Below the pieces are notes generated by a model, which worked only from the letters and a program-made list of their open reading frames with translations, did no database searches and had not been told where the DNA came from. A stretch of 64,000 nucleotides of DNA from Wenzhouxiangella sp. AB-CW3 (lineage in GTDB: Bacteria > Pseudomonadota > Gammaproteobacteria > Xanthomonadales > Wenzhouxiangellaceae): NCBI RefSeq assembly GCF_014725735.1, contig NZ_CP061368.1, forward strand, positions 2,681,225 through 2,745,224. Direction: 5' to 3'. The translations under genes were made by a program, and so were the position numbers. Shown here in pieces: positions 9,504 through 16,985 of the stretch. Each line of letters opens with the position of its first letter. Within the stretch, counting starts at the first letter, position 1.

Positions 9504-10607
9504 TCAGGACAGCCGATCCCGGAGATCTGAAACCGCCTGCTGCAGTTGATCGCGGGCTGCGGCACGGTCGCGCTGGGCCTCGGCCTGACGCTGATCGATC
9601 TCCTCAATGGTATCGCCAATCCGGTGAAGAAACTCCACCACCTTGTCGGCCGAGGCGATGCCTTCGCGCACCTGCTTGTCGACCATATCCTGGTTGGTCT
9701 CGAGCCGATCGGCAATCTCTTCCATCATCTCTTCGGTGGCATTGCGCGTCGCCGCCAGTGATTCCAGCCGCTCCTGCTGGCGCACCTGCTCGACCACCAC
9801 GGCCAGTTGCTGCTTCATCAGCGGGATGGCCTGGCTGAGTGCCATGTCGAGTTCCTCGCTGACGATGATCTCGCTGTGCAGGGTCTGCTGGATGGTGGGA
9901 ATCATGCCGGCGGCAATGGCCCGGCTTTTTTCGAGATTGGTCAGACGGCGGTCGAACACGTCGGCTCGCTGCTCGAGTTGACGCAGCTCGGCGGCCTGAA
10001 CAGGGTCGTCGGCCGCATCAACCTCCTTCTTGAGCCCAGCCAGCCGTTCCCGCTCCTCTGCCAGGATCTCCTGCCCGGCCACGATGGCGGCGGCCATGTG
10101 TCGGAAATTGTCGATGGCTTCCTGGCCGATCTCGCGCAGATTCTCGATGGTGATCAGACTGCCGCGCTTGTCACGCTCCAGCGTGGCAATGACCTGGTTG
10201 ATCTGCCCGTCAACAGTGCTCCAGTCGGCGGCGAAACGCTCCAGCGCCTTGCGAGCGTTGAAAAAGAAACGCGACAGGAAACCGGAAGGCTCCAGTTGTC
10301 CGCTGAGCCGTTTGCTGACCATGCGCAGTTCGGTCAGGTGGTCGTGCACGCTGCCCAGGTTGGCCGAACGCACTCCCTCGACGATGGTATCGGCAAACTG
10401 TGAAACCCCGGTGGCCTGGTCAGCGGCGAACTGCTCGGGCTGCTCCCAGGAAAAATCTCCCTTGATCTGCTCGATCAGCGCCTGCTTCTCGGCACGCGCG
10501 GCCTCAAGATCAAAAGCGCGGGAAGCATCGCCCAGAAAGACCTCCACCTCCCGGCGTACGGCTTCATCCTGTCGCGGCTCGGTCTCAATCGTGGTGGTCA
10601 TTTCCAT
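9504..10607 (-). CDS. TelA/toxic anion resistance family protein
   Basis: A 367-residue, mostly helical soluble protein of the TelA family, named for tellurite resistance and often found in general membrane/envelope stress loci. Typical features are FFFNARKALERF, LERDKRGSLITIENLREIGQ and the C-terminal helix with ATRNATEEMMEEIADRLETN. The start is decided by AAGGAGG five bases before the ATG at 10607; a TTG further out (10622) is less likely. It overlaps the preceding two-TM gene by 23 bp, and the pairing mirrors the Bacillus xpaC-yaaN (telA) arrangement. Biochemical role is not established. Confidence 0.85.
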   Translation of the reverse strand: MEMTTTIETEPRQDEAVRREVEVFLGDASRAFDLEAARAEKQALIEQIKGDFSWEQPEQFAADQATGVSQFADTIVEGVRSANLGSVHDHLTELRMVSKRLSGQLEPSGFLSRFFFNARKALERFAADWSTVDGQINQVIATLERDKRGSLITIENLREIGQEAIDNFRHMAAAIVAGQEILAEERERLAGLKKEVDAADDPVQAAELRQLEQRADVFDRRLTNLEKSRAIAAGMIPTIQQTLHSEIIVSEELDMALSQAIPLMKQQLAVVVEQVRQQERLESLAATRNATEEMMEEIADRLETNQDMVDKQVREGIASADKVVEFLHRIGDTIEEIDQRQAEAQRDRAAARDQLQQAVSDLRDRLS

Positions 10608-11187
10608 CGCTGCCTCCTTCAATTGGCATGTTCTTCAGTTCCTGTTCGAGCACCCGCAGGCGCACGCACAGCGCCTGGTCTTCGGCATCCAACCCGGCGT
10701 CCCGGGCCAGGGTCTCAGCCGCTTCGTCGAGGACCTCGCGCATGCGCTGCAAACGCCTTTGCCTCCGGCCGGGCTCGCTGTCGTCAAATGCAGCCAGGGT
10801 TTCGGCAGCCAGGCACAGCACATGACGGGTGCGCGCCGCAGCCGGGTCGGCCGGGCTGCGCCGGCCGCGTTCCACCGCCCGACGCGCCAGGCGGGCCAGT
10901 CGGATGACCGGCTCGGCCAGCTCACCCTCGTCGGGATACCGGTCGAGTATCCGCAACGCCCGCTCGGCATCGGCCCAAAGCACATCGGCTACACCGGCGT
11001 TCGCGGTGGATCGCCCGTTGTCGGCATCATGCCCGGGGGCGGGACGAAAGCGCATGCCGTAGAGCGTCGCGCCGCCGGCTGCCAGGGCCAGCCCGCCCCA
11101 GGCAAAGACACCGCCCAGCGAAAAACCGGCCACTGACACCACCACCGCGCCGGCGGCCACCTGCATGTCAAGCAGACTACGTCGCAT
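10585..11187 (-). CDS. Two-TM helical protein in the XpaC position next to TelA
   Basis: A 200-residue protein. Two adjacent hydrophobic segments (about 8-25 and 28-45) form an N-terminal hairpin, followed by a charged helical cytoplasmic domain from about 70 to 190. The layout, and the position directly before a telA homologue, match XpaC/5-bromo-4-chloroindolyl-phosphate-hydrolysis family proteins, which travel with TelA. I see no catalytic motif, and sequence identity to XpaC is inferred rather than read. It follows yqiK by 21 bp and overlaps telA, so all four genes at 9504-13638 look like one operon. Confidence 0.55.
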   Translation of the reverse strand: MRRSLLDMQVAAGAVVVSVAGFSLGGVFAWGGLALAAGGATLYGMRFRPAPGHDADNGRSTANAGVADVLWADAERALRILDRYPDEGELAEPVIRLARLARRAVERGRRSPADPAAARTRHVLCLAAETLAAFDDSEPGRRQRRLQRMREVLDEAAETLARDAGLDAEDQALCVRLRVLEQELKNMPIEGGSDGNDHHD

Positions 11188-11208
11188 GCTGCCCGGACAG
11201 AATTGCGA

Positions 11209-12957
11209 TCAGTCCCTGTCCGATTGTGCTTGAGACTGGCTGCCGCTGCCACTACCACCGGCGTCGGCCGGAGCTTCCCCGGCGTCTGCGCTGCGATCAC
11301 TCGCGGCCGCCTCTGCACCGCCATCAACCCGCTTGAGCGAGCCATTCTTGAGTGTTTCGGCCAGGTCGATGCCCAGTTGCCCGCCGATCTCCTTGAGCGC
11401 CGGACCGACAGTCGAATAGTTCATGATCTGACCGAACAGGTCCTCCATGACCGAGCGTGGCTGGCCGCCCTGGCCGGAACCGCCCTCGGCACCGTTGCCA
11501 TTGGCATTCGCATTGCCCAGGCCATGGATGAACACCGAGCGCATGTTTTCTCCCACCCCGTCGAAGGGAGCGACCAGTTCGCGCAGCACCTCGGGTGCCA
11601 CTTCCAGTTCGCGCAAGCGCTCGGCGTGCGCGATAAGTTGCGACGACAGGGTGTTCTTGGCCTCGTTGACGGCCTGAATCCCCTCGGCTTCGGCCTCCTT
11701 CTCGGCACGCAAGGCCTGGGCGCGGAATTCCGCGGCTTCCTTGTCCTGCTCGGCGGCCTGGCGACGACCCCGCGCTTCCAGTTCCACCGCCTCGCTGCGA
11801 CCGCGCGCTTCCAGTTCCACGGCCTCGCGGCTGGCACCGGCCGAAACCCGCACCCGCGTGGCATCGACTTCCGCCTCCTCCTGGGCGCGGATCACGCTGA
11901 CCTGCTTCTGACGTTCGGCGGCAGCCTGCTCCTGGGCGGTTCGCACCGCTTCCTCGGCCACCACGCGTTCCTGCCGGGCCTGCTCGGCACGGGCCTGGGC
12001 CTGCGATTCGCTTTCCGACTTCTCGGCCACGGCAATACGCTGCTCCTGCTCGGAAATCTTGAGCTTGCGGTCACGCTCGATGGCCCGCGCACGCAGCGCT
12101 TCATCCTTCTCCAGCTCGGCGTTTTCGGCGGCCTGGTTGGAGGCAATCTCGGCCTTTCTCGACTCGGCCTGGCTTTCGGAACGGTAGATCGCCACCCCCC
12201 GTTCCTTCTCGATTTCCGAACGCTCCACTGTCTCGCGCGCACGGATCGTTTCTTCCTCGGCACGAGCTGCTTCGCGCGCATCGGCAATCCTGGCATTTGC
12301 CTCGGCTTCCGCCCGTGCCTGGGTTTCTCGGGCCACGCGCTCGGCGGTCAGCTTCAACGCCGTGGCGTTGAACATGTTGTTCGGATTGAGATTGTCGGTG
12401 GATGTCTGATCGAGCCCGGTCAGGGAGACCGATTCGAGCTGCAGACCGTTCTTCGACAGGTCGGTGGCGACGATCTCCTGGACGCGCTGGACAAAGTCCT
12501 GCCGGTTCTCGTGCAGGTTCATCATGTCCTGCTCGGCGGCAACGGCACGCAACGCGTCGACCAGCTTGCCCTCGATGAGCTCGCGCAACTTGTCGGGGTC
12601 AAAGGTCCTGTCACCCAGGGTGCGCGCGGCCTGAGCCACGCCATCGTCGCTCTCCTCGACCGAGACGTAGAAGTCCACGGTGGCATCCACGCGCAGGCTG
12701 TCGCGCGTAATCAGCGCATCTTCGCCATTGCGGCGCACGGTCAACTGCACGGTGGACAGGTTGACCTCCCGGACTTCGTGGAACACCGGCAGGCGCAGGC
12801 AGCCCCCATCGATGATGACTTTTCTGCCGCCCATGCCAGTGCGCACCAGGGCGATCCCGCGCGGCACCTTCTTGTAAAGGGCGGCATAGATCAGGCCGAT
12901 GGCCACCAGGGCGGAAACAATGATGCCGGGTATGGTCATCAAAACGGATGTATTCAT
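11209..12957 (-). CDS. yqiK: Flotillin-like SPFH protein YqiK
   Basis: Inner-membrane flotillin homologue of 582 residues. One TM segment lies at about 6-27, followed by an SPFH/band-7 domain at about 30-190 (PRGIALVRTGMGGRKVI, then LSTVQLTVRRNGEDALITRD). A long Ala/Glu/Arg coiled coil follows at roughly 190-460. The C-terminal tail is low-complexity, Gly/Asn then Ser/Gln/Asp. Flotillins oligomerise and organise membrane microdomains. The yqiJ-type gene immediately upstream is the same pair as E. coli yqiJK. The near-repeats EAVELEARGRSEAVELEARGR in the coiled coil indicate a local duplication. Confidence 0.9.
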   Translation of the reverse strand: MNTSVLMTIPGIIVSALVAIGLIYAALYKKVPRGIALVRTGMGGRKVIIDGGCLRLPVFHEVREVNLSTVQLTVRRNGEDALITRDSLRVDATVDFYVSVEESDDGVAQAARTLGDRTFDPDKLRELIEGKLVDALRAVAAEQDMMNLHENRQDFVQRVQEIVATDLSKNGLQLESVSLTGLDQTSTDNLNPNNMFNATALKLTAERVARETQARAEAEANARIADAREAARAEEETIRARETVERSEIEKERGVAIYRSESQAESRKAEIASNQAAENAELEKDEALRARAIERDRKLKISEQEQRIAVAEKSESESQAQARAEQARQERVVAEEAVRTAQEQAAAERQKQVSVIRAQEEAEVDATRVRVSAGASREAVELEARGRSEAVELEARGRRQAAEQDKEAAEFRAQALRAEKEAEAEGIQAVNEAKNTLSSQLIAHAERLRELEVAPEVLRELVAPFDGVGENMRSVFIHGLGNANANGNGAEGGSGQGGQPRSVMEDLFGQIMNYSTVGPALKEIGGQLGIDLAETLKNGSLKRVDGGAEAAASDRSADAGEAPADAGGSGSGSQSQAQSDRD

Positions 12958-13005
12958 TCTCCCTCCAGTTGTTCAGCGAATGTGGTCAGCTAATGATCAA
13001 AGATT

Positions 13006-13635
13006 TCAACCTTGCCGCCGGGCAACAAACAGCGAACGGCTCTCCCTTTCAATGATGCGCACTTCCGCGCCCGGCTCGATCGTCTCGCCGCGCTCGGCAC
13101 GCACCCGAATCCAGTGACGCAATCCATTGGGATCAACCACTTCGGCTTCCGCGGTACGCTCGCCGGTTGCCGTGCCCAGAGTGATTCGTCCACTGCGGCC
13201 GACCAGCTCGTCACGATGAATGCCCGAGCTTTCGACACTGGGAATCAACCAGGCCAGCCGTCGTGACAGCCAGCCGGCCAGTGGCAGGCTGATGCCCAGC
13301 GCGATGACAACGGCCAGTGCCGGCCAGAGCGCCCAGCCCAGCCAGCCCAGGGCAAGCGCCTGGATCAGAATGCCGGCAACAGAGAACACCGACAGGATGA
13401 CGATCAACACCACCAGAAACGGGGCGTGACCAAATCCCAGCCACGACAGCATGCCGGCATCCGCATCGCCATCGATGTCCAGCCCGGGCAGAAAATCATC
13501 CAGCACACTGGAAATCGCCAGCCCGAAGACGGCGGACACAATTTCAAGCAACGCAATCAGCGCAACGATGATCGCCGCGATGACAAATGGTTGAAATGCA
13601 GGCTCAAACAGCTCCCCGAAAGCGATTTCCGGCAC
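13006..13635 (-). CDS. yqiJ: YqiJ-like membrane protein with C-terminal NfeD/OB-type domain
   Basis: About 209 residues. There is one hydrophobic segment at roughly 16-45 and a second hydrophobic block at about 70-125 that fits two or three TM helices. A C-terminal beta-rich OB-like domain follows (LVGRSGRITLGTATGERTAEAEVVD, then GAEVRIIERES). This is the layout of E. coli YqiJ, the partner of flotillin YqiK. No ATG is available; the frame opens at a TTG (13638) followed directly by a GTG (13635), which I prefer because GGGGA lies upstream at workable distance. It is first in the minus-strand operon leading to yqiK, the XpaC-like gene and telA. Confidence 0.85.
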   Translation of the reverse strand: MPEIAFGELFEPAFQPFVIAAIIVALIALLEIVSAVFGLAISSVLDDFLPGLDIDGDADAGMLSWLGFGHAPFLVVLIVILSVFSVAGILIQALALGWLGWALWPALAVVIALGISLPLAGWLSRRLAWLIPSVESSGIHRDELVGRSGRITLGTATGERTAEAEVVDPNGLRHWIRVRAERGETIEPGAEVRIIERESRSLFVARRQG

Positions 13636-13866
13636 CAAACGCAGTCCCCGTCAGTTGCTATGGTTCTAATTCCCGATACAGATCATAATACCTTTCGCAC
13701 CGGCTTTGCCATCTTTGGTGCACCCTCATGCTCCCGTCGCGATAATGGAACCAAGATCGAACACTTCGCGGGATACCCACATAACCGGCTCGTATTTAAC
13801 GCACCGTGTCGCTGCGACGTACTATGTAATATGCTGATCGGCCCTCACGGGACTCACAGTCGGTGA

Positions 13867-13896
13867 TTGAACCTGCCGGTGGCCTGCGGATACACT
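13867..13896 (+). promoter_or_regulatory. Predicted sigma-70 promoter for the pnt operon
   Basis: TTGAAC at 13867-13872 and TACACT at 13891-13896 are separated by 18 bp. The expected start would lie about 20 bp before the pntAA ATG at 13922, which has GAGGG six bases upstream. This is the best promoter-like pair in the 286-bp divergent region between yqiJ and pntAA. Confidence 0.5.
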
Positions 13897-13921
13897 CTAG
13901 TTCCATGGAAGAGGGAATAAC

Positions 13922-15034
13922 ATGACGCTCAAGATCGGAATCGTTAAGGAAACAGCCAGCGGTGAACGACGTGTCGCGCTGGATCCTCCCACCGCCGCCA
14001 AGCTGACTCAGGCCGGGCACCAGGTCCTCGTCGAATCCGGTGCCGGCAGCGAGTCAGGTCATCCCGACGAGTCGTGGGGAGATTGCGAGATCGTGGCTGG
14101 CGCGACCGATGTGGCTTCCCGTGCCGATGTCCTGTTGAGCGTACGCCGCCCGGAGCCGGAAATACTCAAGGCGGCCGGCTCGGGCACGGTTGTTATCGGA
14201 CAACTCGTGCCCTACCAGGATTTCGATCCGCTCAGGCAGGCTGCCGATGACGGCCTGTCGTTGATCGCCATGGAGCTGGTGCCGCGCATTACCCGGGCCC
14301 AGGCCATGGATGTGCTCTCGTCGCAGGCGACCATTGCCGGATACAAGGCGGTGATCATCGCCGCCGACATAGCACCCAGGCTATTTCCCATGCTGACCAC
14401 GGCCGCCGGCACCCTGCGGCCGGCCAAGGCAGTGGTGATCGGCGCCGGGGTCGCCGGCCTGCAGGCCATCGCCACGGCACGCCGGCTTGGTGCCCAGGTC
14501 GAGGCTTACGACATTCGAGCCGCGGCCCGCGAGCAGGTAGAGTCGCTGGGCGCAAAGATGATCGATACCGGGGTGGATGCCGAAACCGAGGGCGGCTACG
14601 CCCGTGAGCTGACCGACGAGGAACGGGAACAGCAGGCCGAAGCACTTGCACGCCACCTGGCGAAGGCCGACGTGGTGGTCTCCACCGCGGCCATCCCCGG
14701 CCGGTCGGCGCCGAAGATCATCACCTCGGCCATGGTCGACGACATGGCTCCGGGAAGCGTGATCGTGGATCTGGCCGCCGAGACCGGCGGCAACTGTGAA
14801 CTGACCCGCCCCGGCGAAACGGTCAACCACAAGGGCGTTCTGATCAACGGGCCGACCAATCTGCCTTCGCGTGCACCGCTGCACGCTTCGGAAATGTATG
14901 CCAAGAACATCCACAACCTGCTCGCCCTGCTCATCGACGAGGAAGGCGAGTTGAAGGTCGACACCGAAGACGAAGTCATCGCCGGCTGTCTGCTCGCCCA
15001 CGACGGCCAGGTCGTCCACGAGAAATTCAAGTAA
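13922..15034 (+). CDS. pntAA: NAD(P) transhydrogenase subunit alpha, part 1 (NAD-binding domain I)
   Basis: Peripheral domain I of the proton-translocating transhydrogenase, which uses the proton gradient to move hydride between NADH and NADP+. 370 residues, starting MTLKIGIVKETASGERRVAL as in alanine dehydrogenase/PntA. The Rossmann motif VIGAGVAGLQAIATARRLGA lies near 172, with the acidic VEAYD after it. RAPLHASEMYAKNIHNLLALL closes the domain. The alpha subunit is split into two genes here, as in Rhodospirillum, rather than fused as in E. coli. A 109-bp gap containing an inverted repeat separates it from pntAB. Confidence 0.95.
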   Translation: MTLKIGIVKETASGERRVALDPPTAAKLTQAGHQVLVESGAGSESGHPDESWGDCEIVAGATDVASRADVLLSVRRPEPEILKAAGSGTVVIGQLVPYQDFDPLRQAADDGLSLIAMELVPRITRAQAMDVLSSQATIAGYKAVIIAADIAPRLFPMLTTAAGTLRPAKAVVIGAGVAGLQAIATARRLGAQVEAYDIRAAAREQVESLGAKMIDTGVDAETEGGYARELTDEEREQQAEALARHLAKADVVVSTAAIPGRSAPKIITSAMVDDMAPGSVIVDLAAETGGNCELTRPGETVNHKGVLINGPTNLPSRAPLHASEMYAKNIHNLLALLIDEEGELKVDTEDEVIAGCLLAHDGQVVHEKFK

Positions 15035-15037
15035 GCC

Positions 15038-15119
15038 CACCTCAGAGACACAGAGGACACAGAGGACTCAAGAATCACGCTCTTTGACTTTTCCCTGTGA
15101 ACTCAGTGCCTCCCTGGTG
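15038..15119. repeat. Imperfect inverted repeat between pntAA and pntAB
   Basis: Arms at 15038-15064 and 15093-15119 pair at 19 of 27 positions. The left arm contains CAGAGACACAGAGGACACAG, a tandem of ACACAGAGG-type units. It begins 4 bp after the pntAA stop and fills almost the whole gap. I know similar CACAGAGG-type inverted repeats as scattered intergenic elements in many proteobacterial genomes. In the transcript it would form a hairpin between two genes whose products are needed in equal amounts. Confidence 0.7.
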
Positions 15120-15143
15120 AGCACAAACATTCAGGAGTAAGCC

Positions 15144-15437
15144 ATGGAAGGCTGGATTGCGCTTTACATCTTCATGCTGGCGGCATTTGCCGGAATCGAG
15201 GTCATCCGCCGGGTACCGGCCATTCTGCACACGCCGCTAATGTCCGGATCGAACTTCATCCACGGCATCGTGGTGGTCGGCGGCATGGTCGTGCTGGGCA
15301 TGGCCGACACCACCGCCGAGATCATCGTTGGCTTCATCGCCGTGTTTCTTGGCGCCGGCAATGCAGTCGGGGGCTACGTGGTCACCGAGCGCATGCTCGA
15401 GATGTTCAAGTCTTCCGACAAGAACAAGAAGGAATAA
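15144..15437 (+). CDS. pntAB: NAD(P) transhydrogenase subunit alpha, part 2 (membrane part)
   Basis: Small integral-membrane subunit of 97 residues with three hydrophobic helices: about 4-22, 36-55 and 58-80. The conserved motif SGSNFIHGIVVVGGMV lies in the middle. It supplies the first membrane helices of domain II, which forms the proton channel with PntB. AGGAG lies seven bases before the ATG. The stop is 3 bp before the pntB start. The assignment rests on size, helices and position between pntAA and pntB, all of which agree. Confidence 0.94.
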   Translation: MEGWIALYIFMLAAFAGIEVIRRVPAILHTPLMSGSNFIHGIVVVGGMVVLGMADTTAEIIVGFIAVFLGAGNAVGGYVVTERMLEMFKSSDKNKKE

Positions 15438-15440
15438 ATC

Positions 15441-16838
15441 ATGATGCCAGGACTGGACTTCATCGTACCTGCCGCTTATTTCACTGCCGCGGTCCTGTTC
15501 ATTTACGGCCTCAAGGCCATGAGCTCTCCGGTCACCGCCCGGGCCGGCATGATCTGGGCCGGCGTGGCCATGGCCCTGGCCGTACTGGTGACATTCGTCC
15601 ACCCCAAGGTCGAAGGCAACTACGGCCTGATGATTGTCGCACTGGTTTCGGCCTCGGCGCTGGCCTGGTGGTGGGCGCGGATCGTCGCCATGACCGACAT
15701 GCCGCAGATGATCGCGCTTTACAACGGCATGGGCGGTGGCTCGGCAGCCGCAATCGCCGCAGTCGAGTTGCTCAAGCTCCACTCCGGGCAGGTCAGTATG
15801 GTGCCGACCACCCTACTGGTCGCCGCGTTTGGTGCCATTATCGGCTCGATTGCGTTTTCCGGCTCACTGGTGGCTTTTGCCAAGCTGCAGGGTTGGATGC
15901 GCAAGACCTGGCGCTTTCCGGGCCAGCAACTGCTCAACCTGGCCGTGTTCACCGCCACCCTGGTAGTTGGTGCCTGGATTTTCATTGACGGGCCAACACC
16001 TGCCCTGTTGCTTGCCTTCTTCCTGCTCGCCCTGATCGCCGGCATCCTCATCACCGTACCCATTGGCGGTGCCGACATGCCGGTAGTGATTTCCCTTTAC
16101 AACGCCCTGACCGGCATTGCCGTCGGCTTCAAGGGCTATGTGCTGGAAATTCCGGCACTGATGATCGCCGGCATCGTGGTCGGTGCGGCCGGCACACTGC
16201 TGACCCAGCTTATGGCCAAGGCCATGAACCGACCGCTGTCCAACGTGCTGTTCTCCGGCTTCGGCAAAGCCGATGAAGACGGTGCCGGCGTGGCCGCGTC
16301 CGGTGAAATGAAGTCCATCGATGGCACCGACGCCGCCATTCAGATGGCCTACGCGGACAAGGTCATCATCGTGCCCGGCTATGGCATGGCCGTCGCCCAG
16401 GCCCAACACAAGATCTGGGAGCTGACCGAGCTGCTGACCTCTCGTGGCGTGAAAGTCAGTTTTGCCATCCACCCGGTTGCCGGGCGCATGCCCGGACACA
16501 TGAACGTGCTGCTGGCCGAGGCCGGCGTACCCTATGACATGATCTTCGACCTCGAAGACATCAATGCCCAGTTCCCGACCACCGACGTGGCGCTGGTCAT
16601 TGGCGCCAATGACGTGGTCAACCCGGCAGCTCGCAAGGACACCTCCAGCCCGATCTACGGCATGCCCATTCTCGATGTCGATCGAGCCAAGAACTGCATC
16701 GTCATCAAGCGTGGCCAGGGCACCGGGTTTTCCGGCATCGAGAACCTGCTGTTTTTCGAGGACAATACGCGTATGCTCTACGGCGACGCGCAAAAGGTCG
16801 CGCAGGCGCTGATTTCGGGGGTCAAGGCGCTGGGCTAG
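15441..16838 (+). CDS. pntB: NAD(P) transhydrogenase subunit beta
   Basis: 465 residues. The N-terminal half carries about eight or nine TM helices (proton channel, domain II). A linker follows, then the NADP(H)-binding domain III from about 290. Visible domain III motifs are VIIVPGYGMAVAQAQH (the G-x-G-x-x-A/V NADP fingerprint), HPVAGRMPGHMNVLLAEAGVPYD and VALVIGANDVVNPAA. All are canonical for PntB. It completes a functional transhydrogenase with the two preceding genes and is a likely NADPH source for biosynthesis. The operon appears to end here; the next gene has its own promoter-like sequence. Confidence 0.97.
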   Translation: MMPGLDFIVPAAYFTAAVLFIYGLKAMSSPVTARAGMIWAGVAMALAVLVTFVHPKVEGNYGLMIVALVSASALAWWWARIVAMTDMPQMIALYNGMGGGSAAAIAAVELLKLHSGQVSMVPTTLLVAAFGAIIGSIAFSGSLVAFAKLQGWMRKTWRFPGQQLLNLAVFTATLVVGAWIFIDGPTPALLLAFFLLALIAGILITVPIGGADMPVVISLYNALTGIAVGFKGYVLEIPALMIAGIVVGAAGTLLTQLMAKAMNRPLSNVLFSGFGKADEDGAGVAASGEMKSIDGTDAAIQMAYADKVIIVPGYGMAVAQAQHKIWELTELLTSRGVKVSFAIHPVAGRMPGHMNVLLAEAGVPYDMIFDLEDINAQFPTTDVALVIGANDVVNPAARKDTSSPIYGMPILDVDRAKNCIVIKRGQGTGFSGIENLLFFEDNTRMLYGDAQKVAQALISGVKALG

Positions 16839-16922
16839 ACCGCGCAAGGGAACAGCCAGAACGACTGCAGTCAGGGCGACCTTCAGGCAGGAGGGACGCC
16901 CTGCCCTGCACTTTGGAAATAC

Positions 16923-16951
16923 TTGACAAGTGTGTTGGTGTTGTATAACAC
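16923..16951 (+). promoter_or_regulatory. Promoter-like sequence overlapped by a small palindrome, upstream of the lipoprotein gene
   Basis: A perfect -35 TTGACA (16923-16928) is followed after 15 bp by TATAAC (16944-16949). The -10 lies inside the inverted repeat GTGTT-GTAT-AACAC (16938-16951), a plausible operator for a dimeric regulator. Spacer length is a little short for sigma-70. It lies 35-63 bp before the ATG at 16986. Confidence 0.5.
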
Positions 16952-16985
16952 TAGCACCACGAGCGAACCAAACGGAGACAGCCCT

